A stretch of DNA of 64,000 bases from Nitrosovibrio tenuis (GTDB taxonomy: Bacteria; Pseudomonadota; Gammaproteobacteria; Burkholderiales; Nitrosomonadaceae), in contig NZ_FOBH01000003.1 in assembly GCF_900109785.1 (NCBI RefSeq), positions 248,001 through 312,000 of the forward strand, in the 5' to 3' direction. Of this stretch, positions 9,546 to 17,785 are shown in pieces. Within the stretch, counting starts at the first letter, position 1. Each line of letters opens with the position of its first letter. The translations under genes were made by a program, and so were the position numbers. The notes below the pieces were generated by a model. The model worked only from the letters and a program-made list of their open reading frames with translations. It did no database searches and was not told the DNA's origin.

Positions 9546-10610
9546 ATGATGATCAATAATCCATTCAAGAATCTGCGTATCGAATTTCATATCCTGCAAT
9601 CCTTCCCTGTTACCTGCCTCAACCGCGACGACGTGGGCGCGCCTAAAACCGCCGTGGTCGGCGGCGTGCAGCGCGCCCGAGTTAGCTCGCAGGCATGGAA
9701 GCGGCCGGTGCGCATGGCGATGCACGGCTTTGGCGCCAGGCTGGGCGTGCGCACCAAGCATGTTGCCGGCACCATTGCGCACGCCTGCCTCGCCTTGGGC
9801 GCGACGGATGAGCAGGCCAACGGTTGCGGGGAAATGATCGCCTCCTGTTTGAGTAAAGACACTTTGTTGTTTTTTACCATGACTGAAGCCAACGCCTTCG
9901 CCGAATACGCGCAGGAACAAGGTTTCGATGCCAAAAAACTTAAGGACAAGGATGTGCATAAGGTTGCTAAAAAGGCGTTGAATCCGGCCGTTGATGGGAT
10001 TGATATCGCGCTTTTCGGGCGTATGGTTGCGCAAGCGGCTGACCTGAATGTCGAGGCCGCGGCGTCGTTTTCCCACGCCATTTCCACCCACAAAGTCAGC
10101 AACGAAGTCGAATTTTTCACAGCGCTGGACGACCTCGCCACCGAACCGGGTTCCGCGCACATGGGTAGCCTGGAATTCAACTCCGCCACTTATTACCGTT
10201 ATGTGAGCCTGGATCTGGGCCAGCTTTATCAAACCCTGGCTGGGCAAGATCTGCCCGAGGCAGTCGAAAATTTTACCAAGGCTCTCTTTATTGCGGTGCC
10301 TGCCGCGCGGCAAGCCACCCAGTCAGGCGCATCGCCTTGGGAATTCGCCAAGGTGCTGGTGCGCAAGGGCCAGCGCCTGCAAGTGCCATTTGAAACGGCG
10401 ATCAAAGCCAAAGACGGTGGTTTTATCCAACCAAGCATTGATGCCATGACGGGTTATCTGGCCAGACAGGAAAAACTGCACGGCAGCCTGTTCGGCAAGC
10501 AGGCGGAATACACCTTTGGGCAGGACGATAGTTTTGATATCGATGATTTGATTGCCGCGCTAAAGCAGCATTCCACAGGTGACGTTGCCAGGGATGAGGC
10601 AAATGCGTAA
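9546..10610 (+). CDS. cas7e: Cascade backbone subunit Cas7e (CasC)
   Basis: The 354-residue Cas7 family protein forms the six-subunit backbone that holds the crRNA spacer. Recognisable features: NLRIEFHILQSFPVTCLNRDD, GGVQRARVSSQAWKRPVR (the R-rich, SSQ motif of I-E Cas7), and SFSHAISTHKVSNEVEFFTALDD. A strong Shine-Dalgarno (AAAAGGAAAT) precedes the ATG. The 55-bp gap after cas6e is the largest in the operon and may mark where cas6e was relocated. It overlaps cas5e by 8 bp. Confidence 0.94.
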   Translation: MMINNPFKNLRIEFHILQSFPVTCLNRDDVGAPKTAVVGGVQRARVSSQAWKRPVRMAMHGFGARLGVRTKHVAGTIAHACLALGATDEQANGCGEMIASCLSKDTLLFFTMTEANAFAEYAQEQGFDAKKLKDKDVHKVAKKALNPAVDGIDIALFGRMVAQAADLNVEAAASFSHAISTHKVSNEVEFFTALDDLATEPGSAHMGSLEFNSATYYRYVSLDLGQLYQTLAGQDLPEAVENFTKALFIAVPAARQATQSGASPWEFAKVLVRKGQRLQVPFETAIKAKDGGFIQPSIDAMTGYLARQEKLHGSLFGKQAEYTFGQDDSFDIDDLIAALKQHSTGDVARDEANA

Positions 10611-11334
10611 CCCTTATTTATTATTATGGCTGGAAGCACCGCTCCAGTCCTGGGGTTCCGATTCCAAATTTGGCCGGCGGGATACGCTCGCTTTTCCGAC
10701 CAAGTCGGGGGTGCTTGGCCTGGTGTGCGCCGCGCTAGGCGCGGGCGGCAAACAAAGTGCGCTTCTGGCCGAGTTTGCCGCGCTGGGTCAAACCGTAGTC
10801 TCTTTTGTAGGCGGGAAAAAAACAGCGGATGGGGTTATAAAACAGGACCGGGAGTCCCTGTTACGTGATTTTCACATGGTCGGCAGTGGCTTCGACGATC
10901 AGGACCCATGGGCGAGTCTGCTTATCCCCAAAACCAGCGAAGGCAAGAAAGCGGTAGGGGGTGGCACCAAGATGACCTATCGCTACTATTTGCAGGATGC
11001 CGCCTTTGCCGTGGTGCTGGAAGTGCCAGTTGATAAAGCCGCAACCATTGTGCAAGCCTTGCAGAATCCCGCCTGGGATATTTATCTCGGACGCAAGAAC
11101 TGCGTGCCAACCGACTTTGTTTATCGCGGGATCTTCGACAATGAAGCGTCAGCCCTTGAAAAGGCGCATTCGATTGCGTGGCAAAAGAACCGTACCGAGG
11201 ATTTTCGGGTGTTGCACGGGGCATCCGATGAAGGCGAGGCGGATGAGGTTTTTACCCTTAATGACGTTCCCTTGCAGTTTGGTGAAGACAAACGCTACGG
11301 CGACCGCCAGGTGAGCTTGATTAATGCCAGATGA
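10603..11334 (+). CDS. cas5e: Cascade subunit Cas5e (CasD)
   Basis: The 243-residue RAMP protein caps the 5' handle of the crRNA in Cascade. The N-terminus MRNPYLLLWLEAPLQSWG is diagnostic for Cas5e, followed by GRRDTLAFPTKSGVLGLVCAALG. The ATG at 10603 lies inside the end of cas7e (8-bp overlap); an in-frame ATG at 10594 is possible but gives a non-typical N-terminus. The stop overlaps cas1 by 11 bp. Confidence 0.93.
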   Translation: MRNPYLLLWLEAPLQSWGSDSKFGRRDTLAFPTKSGVLGLVCAALGAGGKQSALLAEFAALGQTVVSFVGGKKTADGVIKQDRESLLRDFHMVGSGFDDQDPWASLLIPKTSEGKKAVGGGTKMTYRYYLQDAAFAVVLEVPVDKAATIVQALQNPAWDIYLGRKNCVPTDFVYRGIFDNEASALEKAHSIAWQKNRTEDFRVLHGASDEGEADEVFTLNDVPLQFGEDKRYGDRQVSLINAR

Positions 11335-12223
11335 AACCGCGCCATCAACGACATCGTCCAATCGCCTGCTCATCAAGGTAACCCGCGAAAGCCTGCCACA
11401 AGTCAAGGACAAATATCCATTTATCTACCTTGAGCGAGGACGACTTGAAATCGATGACTCCAGTGTCAAATGGATAGACTGCGATGCCAATGTCGTACGT
11501 TTGCCGATTGCCACGCTCAACTGCCTGTTGCTGGGTCCCGGCACCAGCATTACCCACGAAGCAGTGAAAGTCATCGCGCAATCCAATTGCGGCGTGTGCT
11601 GGGTGGGGGAGGATAGTCTCCTGTTTTACGCCAGCGGGCAAGCGCCCGCCGCCGATACACGCAACATGCGCGCACAAATCAAACTTTCCGCCGATCCGAA
11701 AAAATCAGTTGAGGTCGCGCGGCGCATGTTCGCCCGGCGTTTCTCAGAGGCGGATTTGACCGGCAAATCCTTGCCGGAAATGATGGGCATGGAGGGCTAC
11801 CGGGTGCGTGCGTTGTATGAACAAAACGGGCAGAAGTACGGCGTAGGTTGGAAAGGGCGCAGTTTCACCCCCGGCAAATTCGAACTGGGCGACATCACCA
11901 ACCAGGTGCTCACCGCCAGCAATGCGGCGCTCTACGGAATTTTAAGTTCATGCGTGCATAGCATGGGCTATTCGCCGCACATCGGTTTTATTCATTCCGG
12001 CAGCCCGCTGCCTTTTGTATACGACTTAGCCGATTTATACAAGGAGCATCTTTGTATCGATTTGGCTTTTTCGCTCACGCTCGAGATGGCCGGGCGCTAC
12101 AACAAACACAAAGTATCTGCTGCTTTTCGCCAACGCGTCATTGAAACCGACTTACTGGGCAAGGTAGGCCAAGACATCGAGATTATGTTAGGTGTGAAAA
12201 ATGCTCGTCGTGATCGCCAATGA
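11324..12223 (+). CDS. cas1: CRISPR integrase Cas1
   Basis: At 299 residues this is the I-E type Cas1, which with Cas2 captures protospacers and inserts them next to the leader. Visible features are the FIYLERGRLE opening region, LLLGPGTSITHEAVKVIAQ, the segment with GCWVGEDS-like GVCWVGEDSLLFYASG, and the catalytic helical domain with NQVLTASNAALYGILSSCVHSMGYSPHIGFIHSG, YDLADLYKE and a C-terminal arginine-rich tail. It overlaps cas5e (11 bp) and cas2 (23 bp). No disruption is seen, so adaptation may be functional. Confidence 0.95.
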   Translation: MPDETAPSTTSSNRLLIKVTRESLPQVKDKYPFIYLERGRLEIDDSSVKWIDCDANVVRLPIATLNCLLLGPGTSITHEAVKVIAQSNCGVCWVGEDSLLFYASGQAPAADTRNMRAQIKLSADPKKSVEVARRMFARRFSEADLTGKSLPEMMGMEGYRVRALYEQNGQKYGVGWKGRSFTPGKFELGDITNQVLTASNAALYGILSSCVHSMGYSPHIGFIHSGSPLPFVYDLADLYKEHLCIDLAFSLTLEMAGRYNKHKVSAAFRQRVIETDLLGKVGQDIEIMLGVKNARRDRQ

Positions 12224-12500
12224 TTTACCGCCTGCCGTGCGCGGGCGAATGAAACTCTGGTTTATCGAACCGCGCCCCAATGTATTCGTTTCCGGCGTCA
12301 AGGACGCTGTTGCGAAGACCGTAGTGGATTATTTATACGATCATTGCCCTCGCGAAAGCGGTTTAATGGTTTTCCGCCGGATCCCTGCGGCACCAGGTTA
12401 TGAGATTCGCGGCGTAGGCGATACCAAGCGCGATCTTATCGAGATTTCCGGTTTGCAGTTAGTAATCGAGAAACAAATACTGTCCGGGCCAGCGGCTTGA
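12201..12500 (+). CDS. cas2: CRISPR adaptation protein Cas2 (I-E type)
   Basis: A 99-residue Cas2e/CasB-type protein: it starts MLVVIANDLPPAVRGRMKLWF and continues EPRPNVFVSG, which is characteristic of the E. coli-like Cas2 group. It forms the central dimer bridging two Cas1 dimers. The start is nested 23 bp inside cas1. The last gene of the operon, it ends 94 bp before the first CRISPR repeat. Confidence 0.93.
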   Translation: MLVVIANDLPPAVRGRMKLWFIEPRPNVFVSGVKDAVAKTVVDYLYDHCPRESGLMVFRRIPAAPGYEIRGVGDTKRDLIEISGLQLVIEKQILSGPAA

Positions 12501-12594
12501 ATCTTGTAGCCTTTGAATCCGGGCTGTTTTAGAGGCTCAATTACTGAAGCACAACCCGTAGTGCTACAGTAACGCTCCTTAACAATTTGTTGGT
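12501..12594 (+). promoter_or_regulatory. CRISPR leader with a candidate IHF site
   Basis: The 94 bp between cas2 and the first repeat are the leader, from which the array should be transcribed rightward and where new spacers enter. At 12580-12592 the sequence TAACAATTTGTTG matches the IHF consensus WATCAANNNNTTR at all but one fixed position and ends only 2 bp before the first repeat. IHF bends the leader in E. coli I-E adaptation, but there it binds farther upstream, so the role here is inference. No clear promoter hexamers were fixed by eye. Confidence 0.6.
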
Positions 12595-15500
12595 GTCTTC
12601 CCCACAGGCGTGGGGGTGTTTCTCTCGATTTCTACCTTGTCACCCTGGAGCCTGGGTCTTCCCCACAGGCGTGGGGGTGTTTCTTAGCTCGTTTTTCCGA
12701 TAAAACCGAGAAGGCCGTCTTCCCCACAGGCGTGGGGGTGTTTCCCCGATACCTCAGCCGACACCAGAAATGCGAGGGTCTTCCCCACAGGCGTGGGGGT
12801 GTTTCCGATTTGAGCAAGACTACCGGGCTCGTCGTTGAGTCTTCCCCACAGGCGTGGGGGTGTTTCCATCTTAGAGTCGCTTGCTGATTGCATGGCGGGG
12901 TCTTCCCCACAGGCGTGGGGGTGTTTCTTGAGCTGACGATGAAAGAGGATGCGGCAAGCAGTCTTCCCCACAGGCGTGGGGGTGTTTCCAGTGCCGCGAC
13001 AAAGCAGTTCAGGCCGTGATTGTCTTCCCCACAGGCGTGGGGGTGTTTCTCACCCGCCTGTTCACATCATGATCGCGGCGTAGTCTTCCCCACAGGCGTG
13101 GGGGTGTTTCCCAGGTCAATATCAAATTTTTCAACCGCGCGAAGTCTTCCCCACAGGCGTGGGGGTGTTTCCGGACAAGGAAGCAATGCCCGCGTATGTG
13201 ATTGGTCTTCCCCACAGGCGTGGGGGTGTTTCTACGGAAGCCCTTATCTGGCAGAAAAGGCAGGGGTCTTCCCCACAGGCGTGGGGGTGTTTCCAAGCTG
13301 AATCCAAATAACGACACGCATCACCTGTCTTCCCCACAGGCGTGGGGGTGTTTCTTCTTTAGAGTTCCACAGCGGCGCCGTCGCGTCGTCTTCCCCACAG
13401 GCGTGGGGGTGTTTCCAGATTGCCCTTCCCTTTCCTGGATTCCGTTGCGTCTTCCCCACAGGCGTGGGGGTGTTTCTGCTTCAGCCCGGCTCAAAGCTTT
13501 TGCTTTGATGTCTTCCCCACAGGCGTGGGGGTGTTTCTGTAAGCGTGCGCGTTATGCTTGCCACCTCGGAGTCTTCCCCACAGGCGTGGGGGTGTTTCCA
13601 CGAGACCGAAAGATGTGACGTTCTCGACCTGGTCTTCCCCACAGGCGTGGGGGTGTTTCTCAAGGACGGCTCTAAGCCATTAAGCGCACGGAGTCTTCCC
13701 CACAGGCGTGGGGGTGTTTCCGTCCTTCATGGCCTGCTGAGACAACACGAGGCGTCTTCCCCACAGGCGTGGGGGTGTTTCCGTACTTATCAGGGGATTA
13801 ACCATTGATGGGAAGTCTTCCCCACAGGCGTGGGGGTGTTTCTAAGGAAAAAGACGCTGGAGTTCCGGGCGTGGCGTCTTCCCCACAGGCGTGGGGGTGT
13901 TTCCAGAGAAGTTTGAGAAAAAGTTCCTGCCAGGCAGTCTTCCCCACAGGCGTGGGGGTGTTTCCTGAGCTTGGATATAGGCCATCTGCAATGGAGAGTC
14001 TTCCCCACAGGCGTGGGGGTGTTTCTTAGAGCAAAAGCAGTTTGAAATCAGGCTCAAGGTCTTCCCCACAGGCGTGGGGGTGTTTCTGAGACATGAGCGC
14101 GATCACCAAGTCAGCGAAAGTCTTCCCCACAGGCGTGGGGGTGTTTCTCAAGCGCAGCATGTGGTGCGGGCTACTTAAGGGTCTTCCCCACAGGCGTGGG
14201 GGTGTTTCTGCGGAGTATCCGGGACACTGGCTGGTATTGGCGTCTTCCCCACAGGCGTGGGGGTGTTTCTGGTTTTATTAGTGGTAAGGGCTGCGTAAGC
14301 CCGTCTTCCCCACAGGCGTGGGGGTGTTTCTCATGTACCTGCGATAGTCAATCTTTTCTTTTCGTCTTCCCCACAGGCGTGGGGGTGTTTCCGACAAAGC
14401 GACGACCTGAAAAACATCTGTGCCGTCTTCCCCACAGGCGTGGGGGTGTTTCCAGTTCTTCGGTACTCGCAGCTGGACAAAGATCGTCTTCCCCACAGGC
14501 GTGGGGGTGTTTCTAACCTTTTCGGGATCAAGGCGGATAAGTCGTGGTCTTCCCCACAGGCGTGGGGGTGTTTCCTTCACTATATATATAAGGGCGATCA
14601 TGAACCAGTCTTCCCCACAGGCCTGGGGGTGTTTCCAGATAAAGGTAATTTTTTCATGACTATTGGGGGTCTTCCCCACAGGCGTGGGGGTGTTTCCACG
14701 AAAAAACCGATGCGCATTCTTCAAGCTGTGTCTTCCCCACAGGCGTGGGGGTGTTTCTCCATCAACGGCGCCGGATCGTGGGATTTAAACGTCTTCCCCA
14801 CAGGCGTGGGGGTGTTTCTTTGATTGAGGTTAAAAGTGAACCGAGTAACACGTCTTCCCCACAGGCGTGGGGGTGTTTCTAGCCCAGGCGCTATCCGCCA
14901 AGATCAAAGAGGGTCTTCCCCACAGGCGTGGGGGTGTTTCCAGGGATGGGCGACAACTCTATCGACTCATCGCGTCTTCCCCACAGGCGTGGGGGTGTTT
15001 CTGACCGCATTTCCCGCTTCCGCATTGACACACAGTCTTCCCCACAGGCGTGGGGGTGTTTCTTAATCCCGCTCTACACCCGCCCCGACCGGCTCGTCTT
15101 CCCCACAGGCGTGGGGGTGTTTCTGCGCCATTGGCAGTCGCAACCGATACAGGATTGTCTTCCCCACAGGCGTGGGGGGTGTTTCTGACTCTGAGATGCA
15201 GGAAAGGCGATATGGCGAGTCTTCCCCACAGGCGTGGGGGTGTTTCCACCTGAGACTGCACGATGAGCGGCACTCTCTTGTCTTCCCCACAGGCGTGGGG
15301 GTGTTTCCTAGTGAGGAAGCAGAGAAAATTATCGCAGTGGGTCTTCCCCACAGGCGTGGGGGTGTTTCCATTAGAGCTTCTTTGCCAGCCGGTGCGTCCG
15401 CGTCTTCCCCACAGGCGTGGGGGTGTTTCTCTTGATCTGTTCGGCAGAAAGCTAAATGAGTTGTCTTCCCCACAGGCGTGGGGGTGTTTCTATTCAAGAA

Positions 15501-16710
15501 CGTGCCAGCCTCTGATGACTTTTGTCTTCCCCACAGGCGTGGGGGTGTTTCCTGGGGTGCCGGACAGATTCGCTTTTTTATGTCGTCTTCCCCACAGGCG
15601 TGGGGGTGTTTCCCTACGAAAGCCGGGTGTTGCACGGTCACGAGCGTCTTCCCCACAGGCGTGGGGGTGTTTCTCATGGATGATGGGGCGGGGCGCATGT
15701 CGGGGCGTCTTCCCCACAGGCGTGGGGGTGTTTCCTCCGTCGATATTCAGATGGACGTCAACAAGCGGTCTTCCCCACAGGCGTGGGGGTGTTTCCTTGC
15801 TAAGGCGCTAAAACAACTGATCGGCGGCGTCTTCCCCACAGGCGTGGGGGTGTTTCTTCATGAAGCAGCTCTGGGAACTCAAAAAGTGCGTCTTCCCCAC
15901 AGGCGTGGGGGTGTTTCCTTTGTATCTCACGTGCGCTTGCCGCTTACTTCGTCTTCCCCACAGGCGTGGGGGTGTTTCCGATCACCCGCTGCTGCCAGTC
16001 TTCCTGGATTCGTCTTCCCCACAGGCGTGGGGGTGTTTCCGAACCGTGGCACATGTTCAAAGCCCCGGATGAGTCTTCCCCACAGGCGTGGGGGTGTTTC
16101 TGCAGTCCATGGCAAATTTCCGCTGGGCTGGCCGTCTTCCCCACAGGCGTGGGGGTGTTTCTTTAAGATAGGCGTCGGCAGAGGCTGCATAAGCGTCTTC
16201 CCCACAGGCGTGGGGGTGTTTCCGAGATCATCTGGCGTGATGACAAGCAGGCGGTGTCTTCCCCACAGGCGTGGGGGTGTTTCCGATCCACTCCCTGGTA
16301 TCAAGAATCACGGCGGGTCTTCCCCACAGGCGTGGGGGTGTTTCTAAACATTTGTTTCGTGCTGATTACTTCACCAGGTCTTCCCCACAGGCGTGGGGGT
16401 GTTTCTAGCCAAACGCCGCCTCGATCTTCTCTAAAGATGTCTTCCCCACAGGCGTGGGGGTGTTTCTTCCGCCTGCTCGATTGATCCAACCCTGGCCAGG
16501 TCTTCCCCACAGGCGTGGGGGTGTTTCCAAGGAGCTGTCCGCCCTCAAGGGTAAGCCGGTGTCTTCCCCACAGGCGTGGGGGTGTTTCTACCGATACCCG
16601 TTCCACTTGTCGCGGAAAAACGTCTTCCCCACAGGCGTGGGGGTGTTTCCTTTGTCGTATTCCGGCAATCGTCCGGTGATGAGTCTTCCGCACGGGCGAG
16701 GGGTATTTTC
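12595..16710 (+). CRISPR. Type I-E CRISPR array, 68 repeats and 67 spacers
   Basis: The 28-nt repeat begins GTCTTCCCCACAGGCG and ends TGGGGGTGTTTC; CCCCAC and GTGGGG pair around an AGGC loop, like the E. coli I-E repeat in the same orientation, so the crRNA sense strand is plus. Starts recur every 61 bp exactly: 28-nt repeat plus 33-nt spacer, 67 times. Exceptions: repeat 34 (14608) has C for G at base 16, repeat 43 (15157) carries one extra G. The last repeat (16683-16710) is degenerate at several positions, marking the old, leader-distal end. The base after every intact repeat is C or T (33 C, 34 T), so the functional unit may be 29 nt ending in Y plus a 32-nt spacer. Spacer targets cannot be assigned without a search. 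Confidence 0.99.
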
Positions 16711-16816
16711 GATGAAGTCATGGGATCTGAGGCGTGTTGATGGGTTTCCCCACTTATAACCAGGACTTGGGGTTCTAGCGGGACGGCACTCCTGATAAAA
16801 CTGACAGGCGACTTTT

Positions 16817-16908
16817 TGGCGGAGAGAGAGGGATTCGAACCCTCGGTACGGTTTGAGCCGTACGCACGCTTTCCAGGCGTGTACCTTAAACCACTCGGCC
16901 ATCTCTCC
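16817..16908 (-). tRNA. tRNA-Ser (anticodon GGA)
   Basis: Read on the minus strand, the sequence folds into a class II tRNA: acceptor GGAGAGA pairs with TCTCTCC, the D-arm contains GCCGAGTGG, the anticodon loop is CTGGAAA with anticodon GGA, there is a long variable arm (GCGTACGGCTCAAACCGTACC), and the T-loop is GGTTCGAATCC. Discriminator G and an encoded CCA end at 16817. Long variable arm and GGA anticodon identify serine. It lies about 110 bp beyond the degenerate end of the CRISPR array, in the opposite orientation. Confidence 0.97.
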
Positions 16909-17063
16909 TGTGGAAGAATTCCTGCCGTAACTTGCAGGGGCGCAAAGAATAAACCAGAACGGTTTTTCCGGCAACTTTTCCAGTAGTATAGCTAAATTTC
17001 CGCTCATCCGTATCAGTGGCCAAGCGGCCAGCAATCCAGATTAAAATCAGAAACAGGACTCCC

Positions 17064-17591
17064 ATGCAAATCAAATCACGCATTCGTACCATCGCGCATT
17101 ATCCCCACGAAGGCATCATGTTCCGGGACATTACCACGCTGCTGAAGGATGCTATCGGGCTGCGCGCCACGATTCAGGAAATTGCCAAGCGTCAAAAAGA
17201 GGTCCAGATCGACAAGGTGGCGGGGATCGAATCGCGTGGTTTTATTATCGGTGCGCCCGTTGCCTACGAGCTTGGCGTAGGCTTTGTGCCGATACGCAAG
17301 AAGGGGAAGCTGCCCGCGGAGACGCGCGGGCGCGACTATCAATTGGAATACGGTAGCGACCGGATCGAGATTCATGTGGACGCGATTCAGAAAGGCGATC
17401 GGGTGCTGCTGGTGGACGATCTCATCGCGACAGGGGGAACGGCGGAGGCCGCCGCAGCGCTGATACAGGAGATGGGGGGGGAGGTGGTGGAATGCTGTTT
17501 CGTGATCGACCTGCCGGATATCGGCGGCAGGTCGAGACTGGAAAACCAGGGGCTTAAAGTATTTGCCCTGTGCGAATTCGAGGGCGGTTGA
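17064..17591 (+). CDS. apt: Adenine phosphoribosyltransferase
   Basis: The 175-residue enzyme converts adenine and PRPP to AMP in purine salvage. The PRPP-binding motif VLLVDDLIATGGTA is intact, along with FRDITTLL and VAGIESRGFIIGAPVAYEL, all typical of Apt. ATG 17064 gives the standard N-terminus (IKSRIRTIAHYPHEGIMFRDIT); an upstream ATG at 17016 would add a basic, non-homologous extension. It is monocistronic, divergent from the tRNA-Ser gene. Confidence 0.96.
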   Translation: MQIKSRIRTIAHYPHEGIMFRDITTLLKDAIGLRATIQEIAKRQKEVQIDKVAGIESRGFIIGAPVAYELGVGFVPIRKKGKLPAETRGRDYQLEYGSDRIEIHVDAIQKGDRVLLVDDLIATGGTAEAAAALIQEMGGEVVECCFVIDLPDIGGRSRLENQGLKVFALCEFEGG

Positions 17592-17720
17592 CTATCATAA
17601 GATGCGCTTCGCTTCTTGCCATCCTACGTTTTACTCCGTTACTGATACAGCGCATACGGCGAACGTGCTTTACTTGTTGCGACCTCCAATCTTCGCGAAT
17701 GTGAGGTGTTGGAACCATAA

Positions 17721-17748
17721 GGTGCAATGCGCCTGCGCTTATTGCACC
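17721..17748. repeat. REP-like hairpin between convergent genes
   Basis: GGTGCAAT and ATTGCACC form a perfect 8-bp stem around a GCGC-rich loop, in the short gap between apt and the minus-strand porin gene. A diverged partner lies at about 17596-17628 (ATAAGATGCGCTTCGCTTC... CATCCTACG). The shape and placement are those of dispersed extragenic palindromes; it could also act as a bidirectional terminator, though no strong T-run follows. Confidence 0.55.
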
Positions 17749-17785
17749 CTACTGAACTGTAGCAGCCCTACATTTTACCGATTGC

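Noticed and set aside
12632-16693. Many open frames on both strands with repeated PHRRGGVS / PPRLWGR / HPHACGED-type residues
   Set aside because: They are translations of the CRISPR repeats in different frames, not repeat proteins.
16711-16816. Further CRISPR repeat after the degenerate one (TTTCCCCAC near 16745)
   Set aside because: Only about nine bases match and the 61-bp spacing is not kept.
16817-16908. attL/attR pair around the CRISPR block using the tRNA-Ser 3' end
   Set aside because: No copy of the tRNA 3' end is visible in 3740-4191.
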